In this document: positions 1 to 5,927 of the stretch, in pieces | Position numbering within the stretch: position 1 is the stretch's first letter | Layout: each line of letters opens with the position of its first letter | Assembly (NCBI GenBank): GCA_030667105.1 | Contig: DAOUWN010000128.1 | Span: 1 to 6,530 of the forward strand | Length of the DNA: 6,530 bases | Direction: 5' to 3' | Source: Deltaproteobacteria bacterium | Lineage (GTDB): Bacteria; Desulfobacterota; Desulfobacteria; C00003060 | Notes under the pieces: model-generated | Told to the model about the DNA's origin: nothing | Seen by the model: only the letters and a program-made list of their open reading frames with translations | Databases searched by the model: none | Translations under genes and position numbers: made by a program

Positions 1-101
1 CAGGAGTCGAGGCGCACGCATGGCAAGGCGCGAGGAGGGCGAATAGCAAGCTATTTAACCGACGAGCAACGCAGCCAGGCGGGATGGATCGGCGCATCAA
101 A
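1..101 (-). repeat. REP-like dispersed repeat at the 3' end of the dehydrogenase-acyltransferase gene
   Basis: Non-coding sequence that begins at the stop codon of the adjacent gene and runs to the window edge. Seen directly: a perfect 6-bp inverted repeat, AATAGC (42-47) and GCTATT (50-55), with a 2-base spacer, flanked by purine-rich arms containing GCGAGGAGGGCG and CGACGAGCAACGC, and an outer GGCGCATCAA end (91-100). A palindromic core inside GAGGA/GCAACGC arms ending in a CATCAA-type terminus resembles the short repeats scattered between genes in many deltaproteobacterial genomes (recollection, not a search). The left end may be cut by the window. It could act as a transcription end or mRNA stabiliser for the operon. 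No T-run typical of an intrinsic terminator is present. Confidence 0.5.
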
Positions 102-1734
102 ATGTGAAGTTATTTTTGAGCGAGCCCATAGCTTCAGACTCGTCAGCCACGCTAAAGGTAGGACGTACACTGTTGCCATCCTTGACATAGCGGGCGCCGC
201 ACTTGTGGCACTCTGCCTTGTTTGAATCAAAATCAATCCTGATGCCGCAGGCGCATATCCAACCCTGAATTCTTCCAGGATTTCCCACAAAAACGGCATA
301 GTCCGGAACGTCCTTGGTCACCACTGCTCCAGCGCCGATAAAGGCATATCGCCCAACAGTATTGCCGCAAACGATGGTAGCATTGGCGCCGATCGTGGCG
401 CCCTTCTTCACAGGAGTTTGCTTAATCTCGTCCTTCCTCGGAATGTGGCTGCGGGGATTGTGAACATTCGTAAAGACCATAGAGGGGCCGCAAAACACCT
501 CATCTTCAAGAGTCACACCTTCATATACCGAAACATTGTTTTGTATCTTTACGCCGTTTCCGATTCGAACGCTGCGTCCCACCACTACGTTCTGACCAAT
601 GTTGCACCGCTCACCGATTACGGCATTCTCCATTATGTGGGAAAAGTGCCATATCCTGGTTCCTGGCCCTATAGAAACGGAATGGTCGACGTAGGCGCTC
701 GGGTGCACAAAATAACCTTCTACGCTCCCAGTGGACACAATTTTGACAGGAACCCCTCCCCCGGCCAGGGATGCCTCACAGGCATTTAGGATTTTCAGTA
801 CGCGCAATGCGCTACGTCCGTCAGTTTTGGGGTCTTTGCCATTTCTTACGGAGTCCAGAAAGTGCAAACACTCACGCTCCAATGGCTCATCCAGCTCTAT
901 TTCGATGGCAACAGGGTCTTTTTTTCTCGGCACAGGCATGCGATTCACCCATTCAATCCCCTCGTCATAAAGGCGGAGCTTGCGGTCCTTTGAGGTGTCA
1001 TCAAAGACAGCCATTTTCCGGTCCCCTACCACCACAAGCCTCTGCTCCTTGTAAGGATGCAGCCAGCTGACAAATATGTGTGCCTTCACACCACTGGGGA
1101 AGCTCAGTGTGCTGATAGTGACGTCCGCAATTTCATGGTGCAAATAGCAACCGCCCAAAGCTGTCACACTCTCTGGCATCTCACCAAGAAGCATGAGCAG
1201 TACTGAAATATCATGGGGCGCAAAGCTCCAGAGAATGTTCTCTTCGGTCCGCACCTTTCCCAGATTCAGCCGATTTGAATACACATAGTTGATCCTGCCC
1301 AGATCCCCAGCATCGATCAACTCCTTAAGCTTTAGCACAGCCGGATGATATTCCAGAATATGCCCCACCATCAAGATCTTCCGGCGCTCCTGAGCGATGG
1401 AAATCAACTCCTCTCCTTCTTCCACCTTAAGAGCAAGGGGCTTTTCCACAAAGACGTGCTTCCCAGCCAAGAGGGCCTCCCGAGCCAAGACATAGTGTTT
1501 CTCAGCAGGAGCTGCAATCACTACAGCATCAATGCTTGGCTCTGAAAGGATTTCAGAAAAAGAACGGCTGAAACGTCTTTCCGGATACATTTTCTTGAAG
1601 TCTGCCAACACCGACTCGTTGGTATCGCATATGACATCAAGGGCGCCAATTTCATCAAAATTTCTGATCAAGTTCTTGCCCCAGTATCCGGCTCCCACAC
1701 AAGCTACCCTTATGTCTCGTATAACGGCTGCAAT
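97..1734 (-). CDS. Fusion protein: Gfo/Idh/MocA-family NAD-dependent dehydrogenase plus left-handed beta-helix N-acyltransferase (WlbA/WbpB-WlbB/WbpD type) with C-terminal zinc ribbon
   Basis: Numbering is from the GTG at 1698, the first ordinary start codon. Residues 1-320 are a Gfo/Idh/MocA oxidoreductase: GAGYWG dinucleotide fold loop (2-7), EKP with the conserved Lys (85-87) and APHD (160-163). Residues about 331-478 are a hexapeptide-repeat acyltransferase of the kind that N-acetylates 3-amino nucleotide sugars. Residues 482-500 hold CxC and CxxC, a small zinc ribbon. By family, the dehydrogenase oxidises C3 of a UDP-N-acetylglucosaminuronate-like sugar, an aminotransferase (not in this window) would aminate it and the beta-helix domain would acylate it. 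Start: GTG 1698 removes the first beta strand; the open frame continues upstream through IRVAC. AAGGAG (1750-1745) lies 10 bases before an in-frame ATT (1734), so I extend to there, with low certainty about the exact codon. Translation is probably coupled to the gene upstream. The function is confident; the exact substrate is inferred. Confidence 0.9.
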   Translation of the reverse strand: MAAVIRDIRVACVGAGYWGKNLIRNFDEIGALDVICDTNESVLADFKKMYPERRFSRSFSEILSEPSIDAVVIAAPAEKHYVLAREALLAGKHVFVEKPLALKVEEGEELISIAQERRKILMVGHILEYHPAVLKLKELIDAGDLGRINYVYSNRLNLGKVRTEENILWSFAPHDISVLLMLLGEMPESVTALGGCYLHHEIADVTISTLSFPSGVKAHIFVSWLHPYKEQRLVVVGDRKMAVFDDTSKDRKLRLYDEGIEWVNRMPVPRKKDPVAIEIELDEPLERECLHFLDSVRNGKDPKTDGRSALRVLKILNACEASLAGGGVPVKIVSTGSVEGYFVHPSAYVDHSVSIGPGTRIWHFSHIMENAVIGERCNIGQNVVVGRSVRIGNGVKIQNNVSVYEGVTLEDEVFCGPSMVFTNVHNPRSHIPRKDEIKQTPVKKGATIGANATIVCGNTVGRYAFIGAGAVVTKDVPDYAVFVGNPGRIQGWICACGIRIDFDSNKAECHKCGARYVKDGNSVRPTFSVADESEAMGSLKNNFTF

Positions 1735-1744
1735 ACTTGGAATG

Positions 1745-1750
1745 CTCCTT
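1745..1750 (-). promoter_or_regulatory. Ribosome binding site AAGGAG overlapping the upstream stop codon
   Basis: AAGGAG on the minus strand shares its first A with the TAA stop (1752-1750) of the decarboxylase gene. No ATG, GTG or TTG lies in the downstream frame within normal spacing. The in-frame ATT at 1734-1732 is 10 bases away and the GTG at 1698 is 46 bases away. A second, weaker AGGG (1710-1707) sits 8 bases before the GTG. Confidence 0.55.
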
Positions 1751-2688
1751 TATTTTAAAACCCGCCTGAAGTAATCCACGGTCTTCTCCAGCCCTTCCGC
1801 CAGATTTACGTGAGGCTCCCAGCTTAGCTTTTCCTTTGCCAAAGAAATGTCCGGGCGTCGTTGAATCGGATCATCTTCAGGGAGAGACTTGTACACGATC
1901 TCTGATTTCGACTGAGTGATCTCGATGACAAGTCCAGCAAGCCTTTTGATGGAAAACTCATTGGGATTGCCAAGATTGACGGGGCCGATGAAATCCTCGC
2001 AGTTCATCATTCTTATCCACCCCTCAATCATGTCCGAAACATAACAAAAGGAACGGGTTTGACTGCCGTCGCCATAAACCGTAATCGGCTCATTTCCCAA
2101 GGCCTGAACAATGAAATTGCTCACAACCCTACCGTCTGAAACAGCCATTCTCGGACCGTATGTATTAAAGATACGTACGATCCTCACATCCACCTGGTTC
2201 TGGCGATAATAGTCCATCATCAGTGTTTCAGCCACCCGTTTGCCCTCGTCATAGCAACTGCGCAGCCCGATGGGATTAACATGCCCCCAATAGGTCTCCT
2301 TTTGAGGGTGTTCCTGAGGGTTGCCGTAGATTTCAGATGTTGAAGCCTGCAAAATTCGCGCCTTCACACGTTTGGCCAGGCCCAACATGTTGATGGCCCC
2401 CATCACATTAGTCTTGACAGTCTTAACAGGATTGTACTGATAGTGGACCGGCGATGCAGGAGAAGCGAGGTTATAAATCTGATCCACCTCCAGAAAGATA
2501 GGCTCCACCAGGTCATGGCGAATTAGCTCAAAGCTGCTGTTGCCCATCAAGTGCAAGATATTCCTTTTTGATCCGGTAAAGAAATTATCAAGACAAAGCA
2601 CCTCTGCTCCTTCTGAGACCAATCTATCACACAGATGACTGCCCAAAAACCCTGCTCCACCTGTAACAAGAACTCTCGATCCCTTCAT
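1750..2688 (-). CDS. UDP-glucuronate decarboxylase (UDP-xylose synthase), extended SDR family
   Basis: Cytoplasmic NAD-dependent enzyme that converts UDP-glucuronate to UDP-xylose and CO2. Numbering is from the upstream ATG at 2694: TGGAGFLG nucleotide-binding loop (11-18), ASTSEIYG (118-124) with the Ser and Glu of the active site, and SCYDEGKR (147-153) containing the catalytic Tyr148 and Lys152. YDEGK and the late RRPDIS stretch (279-284) are typical of this subfamily rather than of 4,6-dehydratases or epimerases. Length (312-314 aa) is normal for the bacterial enzyme. I chose the ATG at 2688 because the GGGGG at 2699-2695 is 6 bases from it but directly abuts the ATG at 2694; the protein then starts [11 protein letters not shown], as family members usually do. 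Its 5' end overlaps the distal lipoprotein frame, and its stop overlaps the ribosome binding site of the next gene. Probably one polysaccharide operon. Confidence 0.95.
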   Translation of the reverse strand: MKGSRVLVTGGAGFLGSHLCDRLVSEGAEVLCLDNFFTGSKRNILHLMGNSSFELIRHDLVEPIFLEVDQIYNLASPASPVHYQYNPVKTVKTNVMGAINMLGLAKRVKARILQASTSEIYGNPQEHPQKETYWGHVNPIGLRSCYDEGKRVAETLMMDYYRQNQVDVRIVRIFNTYGPRMAVSDGRVVSNFIVQALGNEPITVYGDGSQTRSFCYVSDMIEGWIRMMNCEDFIGPVNLGNPNEFSIKRLAGLVIEITQSKSEIVYKSLPEDDPIQRRPDISLAKEKLSWEPHVNLAEGLEKTVDYFRRVLK

Positions 2689-3064
2689 AAGCATCCCCCG
2701 AAGTTCTTTTCATAACATGGTCCAGAATCTTATCTATGCGGCCTGCATCCGCACTAATCCAATAGACCCATTTGTTGTCTCTTAAAACATAATGAACCTG
2801 GCCCATCCCGTCAAATCCTATGACGCTCACACCGTTTGCGTCCAATACGCGATAATGACTAAAGGGTGATCTTCTGCTCTTTTTCATCCTGTCAATCATT
2901 ACCTCAATCTGAATTTTGGCAAGGTCTTCAGAGGTGGCCTCGGACAACCATATGGTGGCTTTGTCGTGAAGACCTTCATAATAGGCAATGAAGCCCCTCA
3001 CCACATCGATAGGCATCCCATGGAGTCTGTTTATGGCATTGATAGCTTCATCGCCCGTGACCAA
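2627..3064 (-). CDS. Distal fragment of the split lipoprotein; conserved-looking globular domain of unknown function
   Basis: About 145 residues; the first possible start is TTG at 3064 with only a weak AGG upstream. It begins [16 protein letters not shown] and continues through a mixed helical/strand domain with features such as [15 protein letters not shown] (about 90-104). I think similar proteins with a leading lipoprotein signal occur in deltaproteobacteria, but I cannot name the family. No catalytic motif is visible. The frame overlaps the decarboxylase start by about 62-68 bases. The last 20 or so residues, after HVMKR, are read from that gene in another frame and are probably not part of the ancestral domain. 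Confidence 0.6.
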   Translation of the reverse strand: MVTGDEAINAINRLHGMPIDVVRGFIAYYEGLHDKATIWLSEATSEDLAKIQIEVMIDRMKKSRRSPFSHYRVLDANGVSVIGFDGMGQVHYVLRDNKWVYWISADAGRIDKILDHVMKRTSGDAYEGIESSCYRWSRVFGQSSV

Positions 3065-3191
3065 TCTGACCTGCTAATCCCTCGAGGTCAAGGTCAAAGG
3101 GCGGGATAGATTGGGGTTGGTTGCAGCCGGCCAACAAAAGGCCCACAACAATCCAAACTCGATAGTTTCTTGTTAGACGAAACGTAACCAT
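3048..3191 (-). CDS. Proximal lipoprotein fragment (signal peptide and linker)
   Basis: 47 codons from an ATG preceded by GGGGAG at 9-base spacing. A TTG further up (3230) would give 60 aa but has no such site. Seen: MVTFRLTRNYR basic n-region, hydrophobic VWIVVGLLL, and lipobox LLAGC with Cys23 as the expected lipidation site. Next comes a short polar, proline-containing linker ending [13 protein letters not shown] and TGA. Residue +2 after the Cys is Asn, so outer-membrane sorting is plausible. On its own it would be a signal peptide with no domain, which supports reading it as the front of the following frame. Confidence 0.6.
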   Translation of the reverse strand: MVTFRLTRNYRVWIVVGLLLAGCNQPQSIPPFDLDLEGLAGQIGHGR

Positions 3192-3259
3192 GGAATGAAT
3201 CTCCCCAAGACTGGTGTTTATCCGTAACAAACTGAAGCTGTTGTGAGGCTGCTTCCTAA

Positions 3260-3286
3260 CGTATAATTGGGAAAGGACGATGTCAA
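3260..3286 (-). promoter_or_regulatory. Candidate sigma-70 promoter for the lipoprotein-decarboxylase-dehydrogenase operon
   Basis: Minus strand: TTGACA (3286-3281, perfect -35), 15-base spacer, TATACG (3265-3260). The spacer is two bases shorter than ideal and the -10 matches 4 of 6 positions. It lies about 70 bases before the ATG at 3191, a sensible leader length, and directly follows an inverted repeat. Confidence 0.4.
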
Positions 3287-3290
3287 CCCA

Positions 3291-3309
3291 AAGGTTCTGC
3301 CAAAACCTT
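3291..3309 (-). promoter_or_regulatory. Inverted repeat just upstream of the -35: operator or weak transcription end
   Basis: Perfect 6-bp inverted repeat AAGGTT / AACCTT with a 7-base spacer (3291-3296, 3304-3309), 4 bases above the -35 TTGACA. There is no T-run on either strand, so an intrinsic terminator for the upstream gene is unlikely. A regulator site is possible but unproven. Confidence 0.3.
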
Positions 3310-3351
3310 GCGTGACTACCGGTGGGATGAAAGGCAGGGGAAATAACAAAA

Positions 3352-3612
3352 TCAACCCGTCAACTGTTCATTGCTCTTGCGATTCTTCGGTTCCTCCTCA
3401 TTGCATGCTGCGACGTATCTCTTCTTGTTTACCATTTTTCTCACTGTGCCGTCTTCATATAACCGATAGACCCAAGTCTCATCTGCGAACTTAACCAGCA
3501 TGATGTCTGCCGGCAAACTGTACTGGACTATTGGCTGAAAATCGCTCAAATCAGCCGATGCTGGCATTAAAATGCAACACAAAAATAATGCTATTCCAAA
3601 ACAAGACCTCAT
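3352..3612 (-). CDS. Small secreted protein of unknown function
   Basis: 86 residues starting at an ATG preceded by GGGAGAGG at short spacing, which supports it as a real gene. The N-terminus is a clear Sec signal peptide: a short basic start, hydrophobic GIALFLCCILM, and a predicted cleavage after PASA (residue 20). The mature part is about 66 residues, with a central strand-rich stretch around VKFADETWVYRLYEDGTVRK and a charged C-terminal tail. The one mature Cys (in VAACNEE) is unpaired. I do not recognise a family. It lies 84 bases after DRR-A and 65 bases before the lipoprotein promoter on the same strand, so it could be transcribed with DRR-A or be the last gene of that unit. Confidence 0.7.
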   Translation of the reverse strand: MRSCFGIALFLCCILMPASADLSDFQPIVQYSLPADIMLVKFADETWVYRLYEDGTVRKMVNKKRYVAACNEEEPKNRKSNEQLTG

Positions 3613-3696
3613 TGGCCTCTCCCTTATTCCTGCTTTTTAGGAAAAAATTTCCTTCTTGCACAAAATGGCACTCTACAGTCCGAATTTTTTGAGAGG

Positions 3697-3879
3697 TCAG
3701 AGAAGATGAAATATTTTTCTCCTTTCAACACCCTCTCTCCTGTCAACACCGCCCCTCCGGTCTGTGCCGCTTCTCCTATCCGATTCGACTCGCCTCTCAG
3801 GAATACAGCTGCTGTAGGAGAACTGCCTTCGATCAACTCCAGAACGCCTGCCTCCGTTGTCTGGCGGTCTTGATTCCAT
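3697..3879 (-). CDS. DRR-A: small arginine-rich protein with DRR hexapeptide repeats
   Basis: 60 residues. It starts MESRPPDNGG, has RRSGVDRRQFSYSSCIPERR in the middle, then a tandem hexapeptide run DRRSGT, DRRGGV, DRREGV, ERRKIF. It is very basic and Arg-rich, with no signal peptide, membrane segment or known fold. A paralogue (DRR-B) lies about 1.8 kb away on the other side of fabF. The two agree at nearly all of the first 48 positions and this copy has one more hexapeptide. I recall similar short RRSGxDRR proteins, and such stretches at the N-termini of larger proteins, in deltaproteobacteria, with no established function. Start: ATG with GGGGG 7 bases before it; the same MESRPP start is set by a strong site in DRR-B. 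Protein-level conservation between copies argues against a chance frame. Confidence 0.7.
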   Translation of the reverse strand: MESRPPDNGGRRSGVDRRQFSYSSCIPERRVESDRRSGTDRRGGVDRREGVERRKIFHLL

Positions 3880-4271
3880 ATAGATACCCCCGAGTGCGCC
3901 TAATTCTTATATCCCTACTTCGGTTGTGCCATGTTGTGGGGCATACAATCAAAAACGCATGTCGTAATGTAACATAAAACGCCCTTATGTGGGTCGCCGC
4001 CCCTTGCGTGGCGGTTCGGCCAAATCAGACCTTGCTTAATACCCTTATGAAAACATCGTGCCAAGTTGGCCGATTGGACGTGTTTCCTTTACTTTCTAGA
4101 GAGTTAGGCTAAATCGGCAGGCAAGAGAGGTGTAGAGAATTGTGTAAATTAGGTTATCTTTTGGGAAAACAAATGCCACTCTTGAGGGACATTAGCTACC
4201 CACAACACGTGGATTCATGGCAGACAAGGGGAAAGCGGAGCAGGGTGAAAGGGCTCGTTGGTTTGATGTTT
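3880..4271 (-). other. Gene-free region: structured leader of DRR-A and fabF 3' flank
   Basis: No credible gene on either strand. From the right: 4271-4064 follows the fabF stop and shows no clear terminator. A sigma-54-like promoter sits at 4063-4048. The presumed leader then holds a GC-rich hairpin, stem 3997-4001 with 4010-4014 and an 8-base loop, and a second hairpin, ACATAA / TTATGT at 3972-3977 and 3985-3990 with a 7-base loop. I compared it by eye with c-di-GMP-I, fluoride and other common riboswitch cores and found no match. Confidence 0.5.
4048..4063 (-). promoter_or_regulatory. Sigma-54-type (-24/-12) promoter candidate upstream of DRR-A
   Basis: Minus strand TGGCACGATGTTTTCA against the consensus TGGCAC-N5-TTGCW: the -24 half is perfect, spacing is exact, and the -12 half reads TTTCA with one mismatch (G to T). 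Transcription would start near 4036, giving a leader of about 155 bases. Such promoters need an enhancer-binding activator; no activator gene is in the window. Confidence 0.45.
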
Positions 4272-5540
4272 CTAACCCTGACCATTTTCATACCTCTTTA
4301 GCAGGAGCACTGCATTATGACCCCCGAACCCAAATGAATTATTCATGGCAATATTGACTTCACAGTGTTCAGCTTTATTCGGGACATAATACAGATCACA
4401 TTGAGGATCAGGATTTTCGTAGTTTATTGTTGGAGGAACAATACTTCTCTCCATAGCAAAGAGACAAACCAGAGTCTCAATTGCTCCAGCGCCCCCTATG
4501 ATATGACCCATCATCGACTTGGTTGAGCTAATCTTGACCTTATAGGCACTATCTCCAAATACTTTCTTAATGCCGTTTGTCTCTGACAGATCATTATCAG
4601 GCGTTGACGTGCCGTGGGCATTAATATAATCGACTTCTTCATGGCTGATCCCGGCCCTATCAAGGGCGAGCTTCATTGCCCTTGCAATCTCGTACGAATC
4701 CGGATCAGGGGCAGTAATATGGTGCGCGTCAGAAGTCAGTCCGTATCCGGCAATCTCAGCATAGATACGGGCGCCCCGTTTCAGTGCATATTCAAGGCTC
4801 TCAAGGAGCACTATGCCGGCGCCCTCCCCCATAACAAAGCCTTTACGGTCACGGTCAAAAGGTCTGCTCGCCTTTTGCGGCTCATCATTGTAATCCTTGC
4901 AAATAGCATTCATGTTTGCAAAGCAACCAACACCCAGAGGAGTGATACCCCCTTCCGTACCACCCGCAATCATAACATCGCAATCACCCAACATGATATC
5001 TTTTGCAGCATATATGATCGAATGAAGACCCGTTGCGCACGCACTTGCTGTGCTCATGCTTGCATTATTCAGTTTGTATTTCATACTGATATTTCCAGCG
5101 GCCGCATTCGGCATAATCATGGGGACAAAAAACGGACTGACAAAAGAAGCTCCGTTCTTTCCTTTCTTTTCTCTAAGATAGAATCGTTCCTTTTCGTCCT
5201 CTATGGTTGATATTCCACCAACCCCTGAGCCAACGATAACTCCGAAGTTAGGATTCTTGTCCTTGAGTGGCAATTTCGCGTCTTCAATTGCCTGATGAGC
5301 AGAGGCTAGGGCATATTGGCTAAAAAAATCGAGCCTTCTAACTTCCTTCTTATTCATACCGTACTCTAGTGGATCAAAATCCTTGACCTCTGCCGCAATC
5401 TTACAATCATGCTTCGAAGCGTCAAATTTGGTAATTCTGTCTACACCTGAAACTCCTTGTTCAAGGGAACTCCAAAACCTCTCTCTTCCACATCCCAATG
5501 GCGTTACAAGTCCAATACCTGTGATAACAACCCTTCTCAT
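4272..5540 (-). CDS. fabF: Beta-ketoacyl-ACP synthase II (FabF)
   Basis: Cytoplasmic condensing enzyme that joins malonyl-ACP to acyl-ACP in type II fatty acid elongation. Counting from the ATG at 5540 (422 aa, normal for FabF at about 410-420): RRVVITGIGLVTPLG at the N-terminus, nucleophile Cys168 in STASACATGLHS, His309 in NAHGTSTPDND, Lys341 and His346 in KSMMGHIIGGAGAIE, and the C-terminal NNSFGFGGHN loop. All catalytic residues are present, so it should be active. Start: GGAGG (5555-5551) is 10 bases before this ATG; an in-frame TTG at 5564 would add eight residues and overrun that site. Unlike the usual acpP-fabF order, the gene before it is the DRR-B small protein, 47 bases away on the same strand, so the two may share a transcript. 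A role in a secondary-metabolite or specialised lipid pathway cannot be excluded, but nothing else of that kind is visible. Confidence 0.93.
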   Translation of the reverse strand: MRRVVITGIGLVTPLGCGRERFWSSLEQGVSGVDRITKFDASKHDCKIAAEVKDFDPLEYGMNKKEVRRLDFFSQYALASAHQAIEDAKLPLKDKNPNFGVIVGSGVGGISTIEDEKERFYLREKKGKNGASFVSPFFVPMIMPNAAAGNISMKYKLNNASMSTASACATGLHSIIYAAKDIMLGDCDVMIAGGTEGGITPLGVGCFANMNAICKDYNDEPQKASRPFDRDRKGFVMGEGAGIVLLESLEYALKRGARIYAEIAGYGLTSDAHHITAPDPDSYEIARAMKLALDRAGISHEEVDYINAHGTSTPDNDLSETNGIKKVFGDSAYKVKISSTKSMMGHIIGGAGAIETLVCLFAMERSIVPPTINYENPDPQCDLYYVPNKAEHCEVNIAMNNSFGFGGHNAVLLLKRYENGQG

Positions 5541-5587
5541 ATTCTTGAAGCCTCCGCTGACCAACTCCCGACCATTCTTTCAGCCAG

Positions 5588-5749
5588 TCAAACACGAAAT
5601 GTCCTTCTCCGATCCACTCCACCTCTCCGGTCTAGGCCGCTTCTCCGGTCCTGTTTCGCTCGCCTCTCAGGAATATGGCTACTGTATGAAAATTGCCTCC
5701 GGTCAACTCCCGAACGCATCCCTCCGTTGTCTGGCGGTCTTGATTCCAT
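5588..5749 (-). CDS. DRR-B: small arginine-rich protein with DRR hexapeptide repeats, paralogue of DRR-A
   Basis: 53 residues from the ATG at 5749, which has GGAGG at about 7-base spacing. An ATG at 5776 would add MEVYSGGTD, but that segment is simply the ribosome binding site region read as codons, and DRR-A has no counterpart. The protein reads MESRPPDNGG, then RSGVDRRQFSYSSHIPERR, then DRRSGL DRRGGV DRRRTF. Relative to DRR-A it lacks one hexapeptide and differs at a few sites (Met for Arg11, His for Cys25, AKQ for VES). The DNA of the two copies shares a 31-base identical run (5721-5751 with 3851-3881) and a 17-base identical run (5659-5675 with 3789-3805). The function is unknown. Placement 47 bases before fabF suggests co-transcription. 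Confidence 0.72.
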   Translation of the reverse strand: MESRPPDNGGMRSGVDRRQFSYSSHIPERRAKQDRRSGLDRRGGVDRRRTFRV

Positions 5750-5797
5750 ATCGGTTCCTCCGGAATAGACTTCCATCTCAAAACACTCATTCGACGT

Positions 5798-5809
5798 GCC
5801 GCCTGCGGC
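5798..5809 (-). promoter_or_regulatory. Small GC-rich hairpin in the DRR-B leader
   Basis: GCCGC and GCGGC in inverted orientation separated by two bases. As RNA this would fold as about 4 bp with a 4-base loop. It sits about 50 bases before the DRR-B start. DRR-A also has a GC-rich hairpin in its leader, but the two sequences are not clearly homologous. Confidence 0.3.
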
Positions 5810-5823
5810 GTAAAACTTTTGTT

Positions 5824-5854
5824 ATCATATCGTTGGACAAATTAAAAGCGTTAA
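5824..5854 (-). promoter_or_regulatory. Weak sigma-70 promoter candidate for DRR-B and fabF
   Basis: Minus strand TATGAT (5829-5824) is a 5 of 6 match to -10. The best -35 is TTAACG (5854-5849), 4 of 6, with a long 19-base spacer. It is placed in the hypA to DRR-B gap where a promoter would be expected. Confidence 0.3.
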
Positions 5855-5927
5855 GAGCATTAACTCAGAGTATGCTGAAGAACAGAAAAGATAATACATG
5901 AGCGGAGTGCAAAGCAGAAGTGTTGTG

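Larger units (their letters stand above)
2627..3191 (-). pseudogene. Lipoprotein gene split by a +1 frame change (entire locus)
   Basis: Two overlapping frames look like one gene. The first (ATG 3191) encodes a lipoprotein signal and linker and stops at 3048. The second is open from just after an in-frame TAG at about 3077 and encodes a globular domain with no good start of its own. Skipping one base between about 3075 and 3050 joins them into a protein of about 185 residues, reading LEGLAG then RLVTGDEAI. Explanations, in order of my preference: a real frameshift mutation (pseudogene), a sequencing or assembly error, translational coupling of two genes, or programmed frameshifting. I see no classic slippery codon. 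Confidence refers to the two frames being one broken gene. Confidence 0.6.

Noticed and set aside
418..789. 123-codon plus-strand frame opposite the acyltransferase domain
   Set aside because: Antisense to strongly conserved hexapeptide-repeat codons.
3639..3653. AGGAAA / TTTCCT inverted repeat as a terminator after DRR-A
   Set aside because: AT-rich, weak stem, and no following T-run on the minus strand.
3972..4014. Known riboswitch class (c-di-GMP-I or fluoride)
   Set aside because: The conserved cores of those classes are not present; only generic hairpins are seen.
4217..4357. 46-codon plus-strand frame starting MADKGKAEQG
   Set aside because: Has no convincing ribosome binding site, overlaps the fabF 3' end antisense, and shows no recognisable domain.
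4614..5210. 198-codon plus-strand frame opposite fabF
   Set aside because: Lies wholly antisense to conserved fabF codons; composition is that of a reverse-strand shadow.
5383..5901. 172-codon plus-strand frame across DRR-B and the fabF start
   Set aside because: Its length is explained by the Arg/Gly-rich repeat codons of DRR-B read backwards; no domain is visible.
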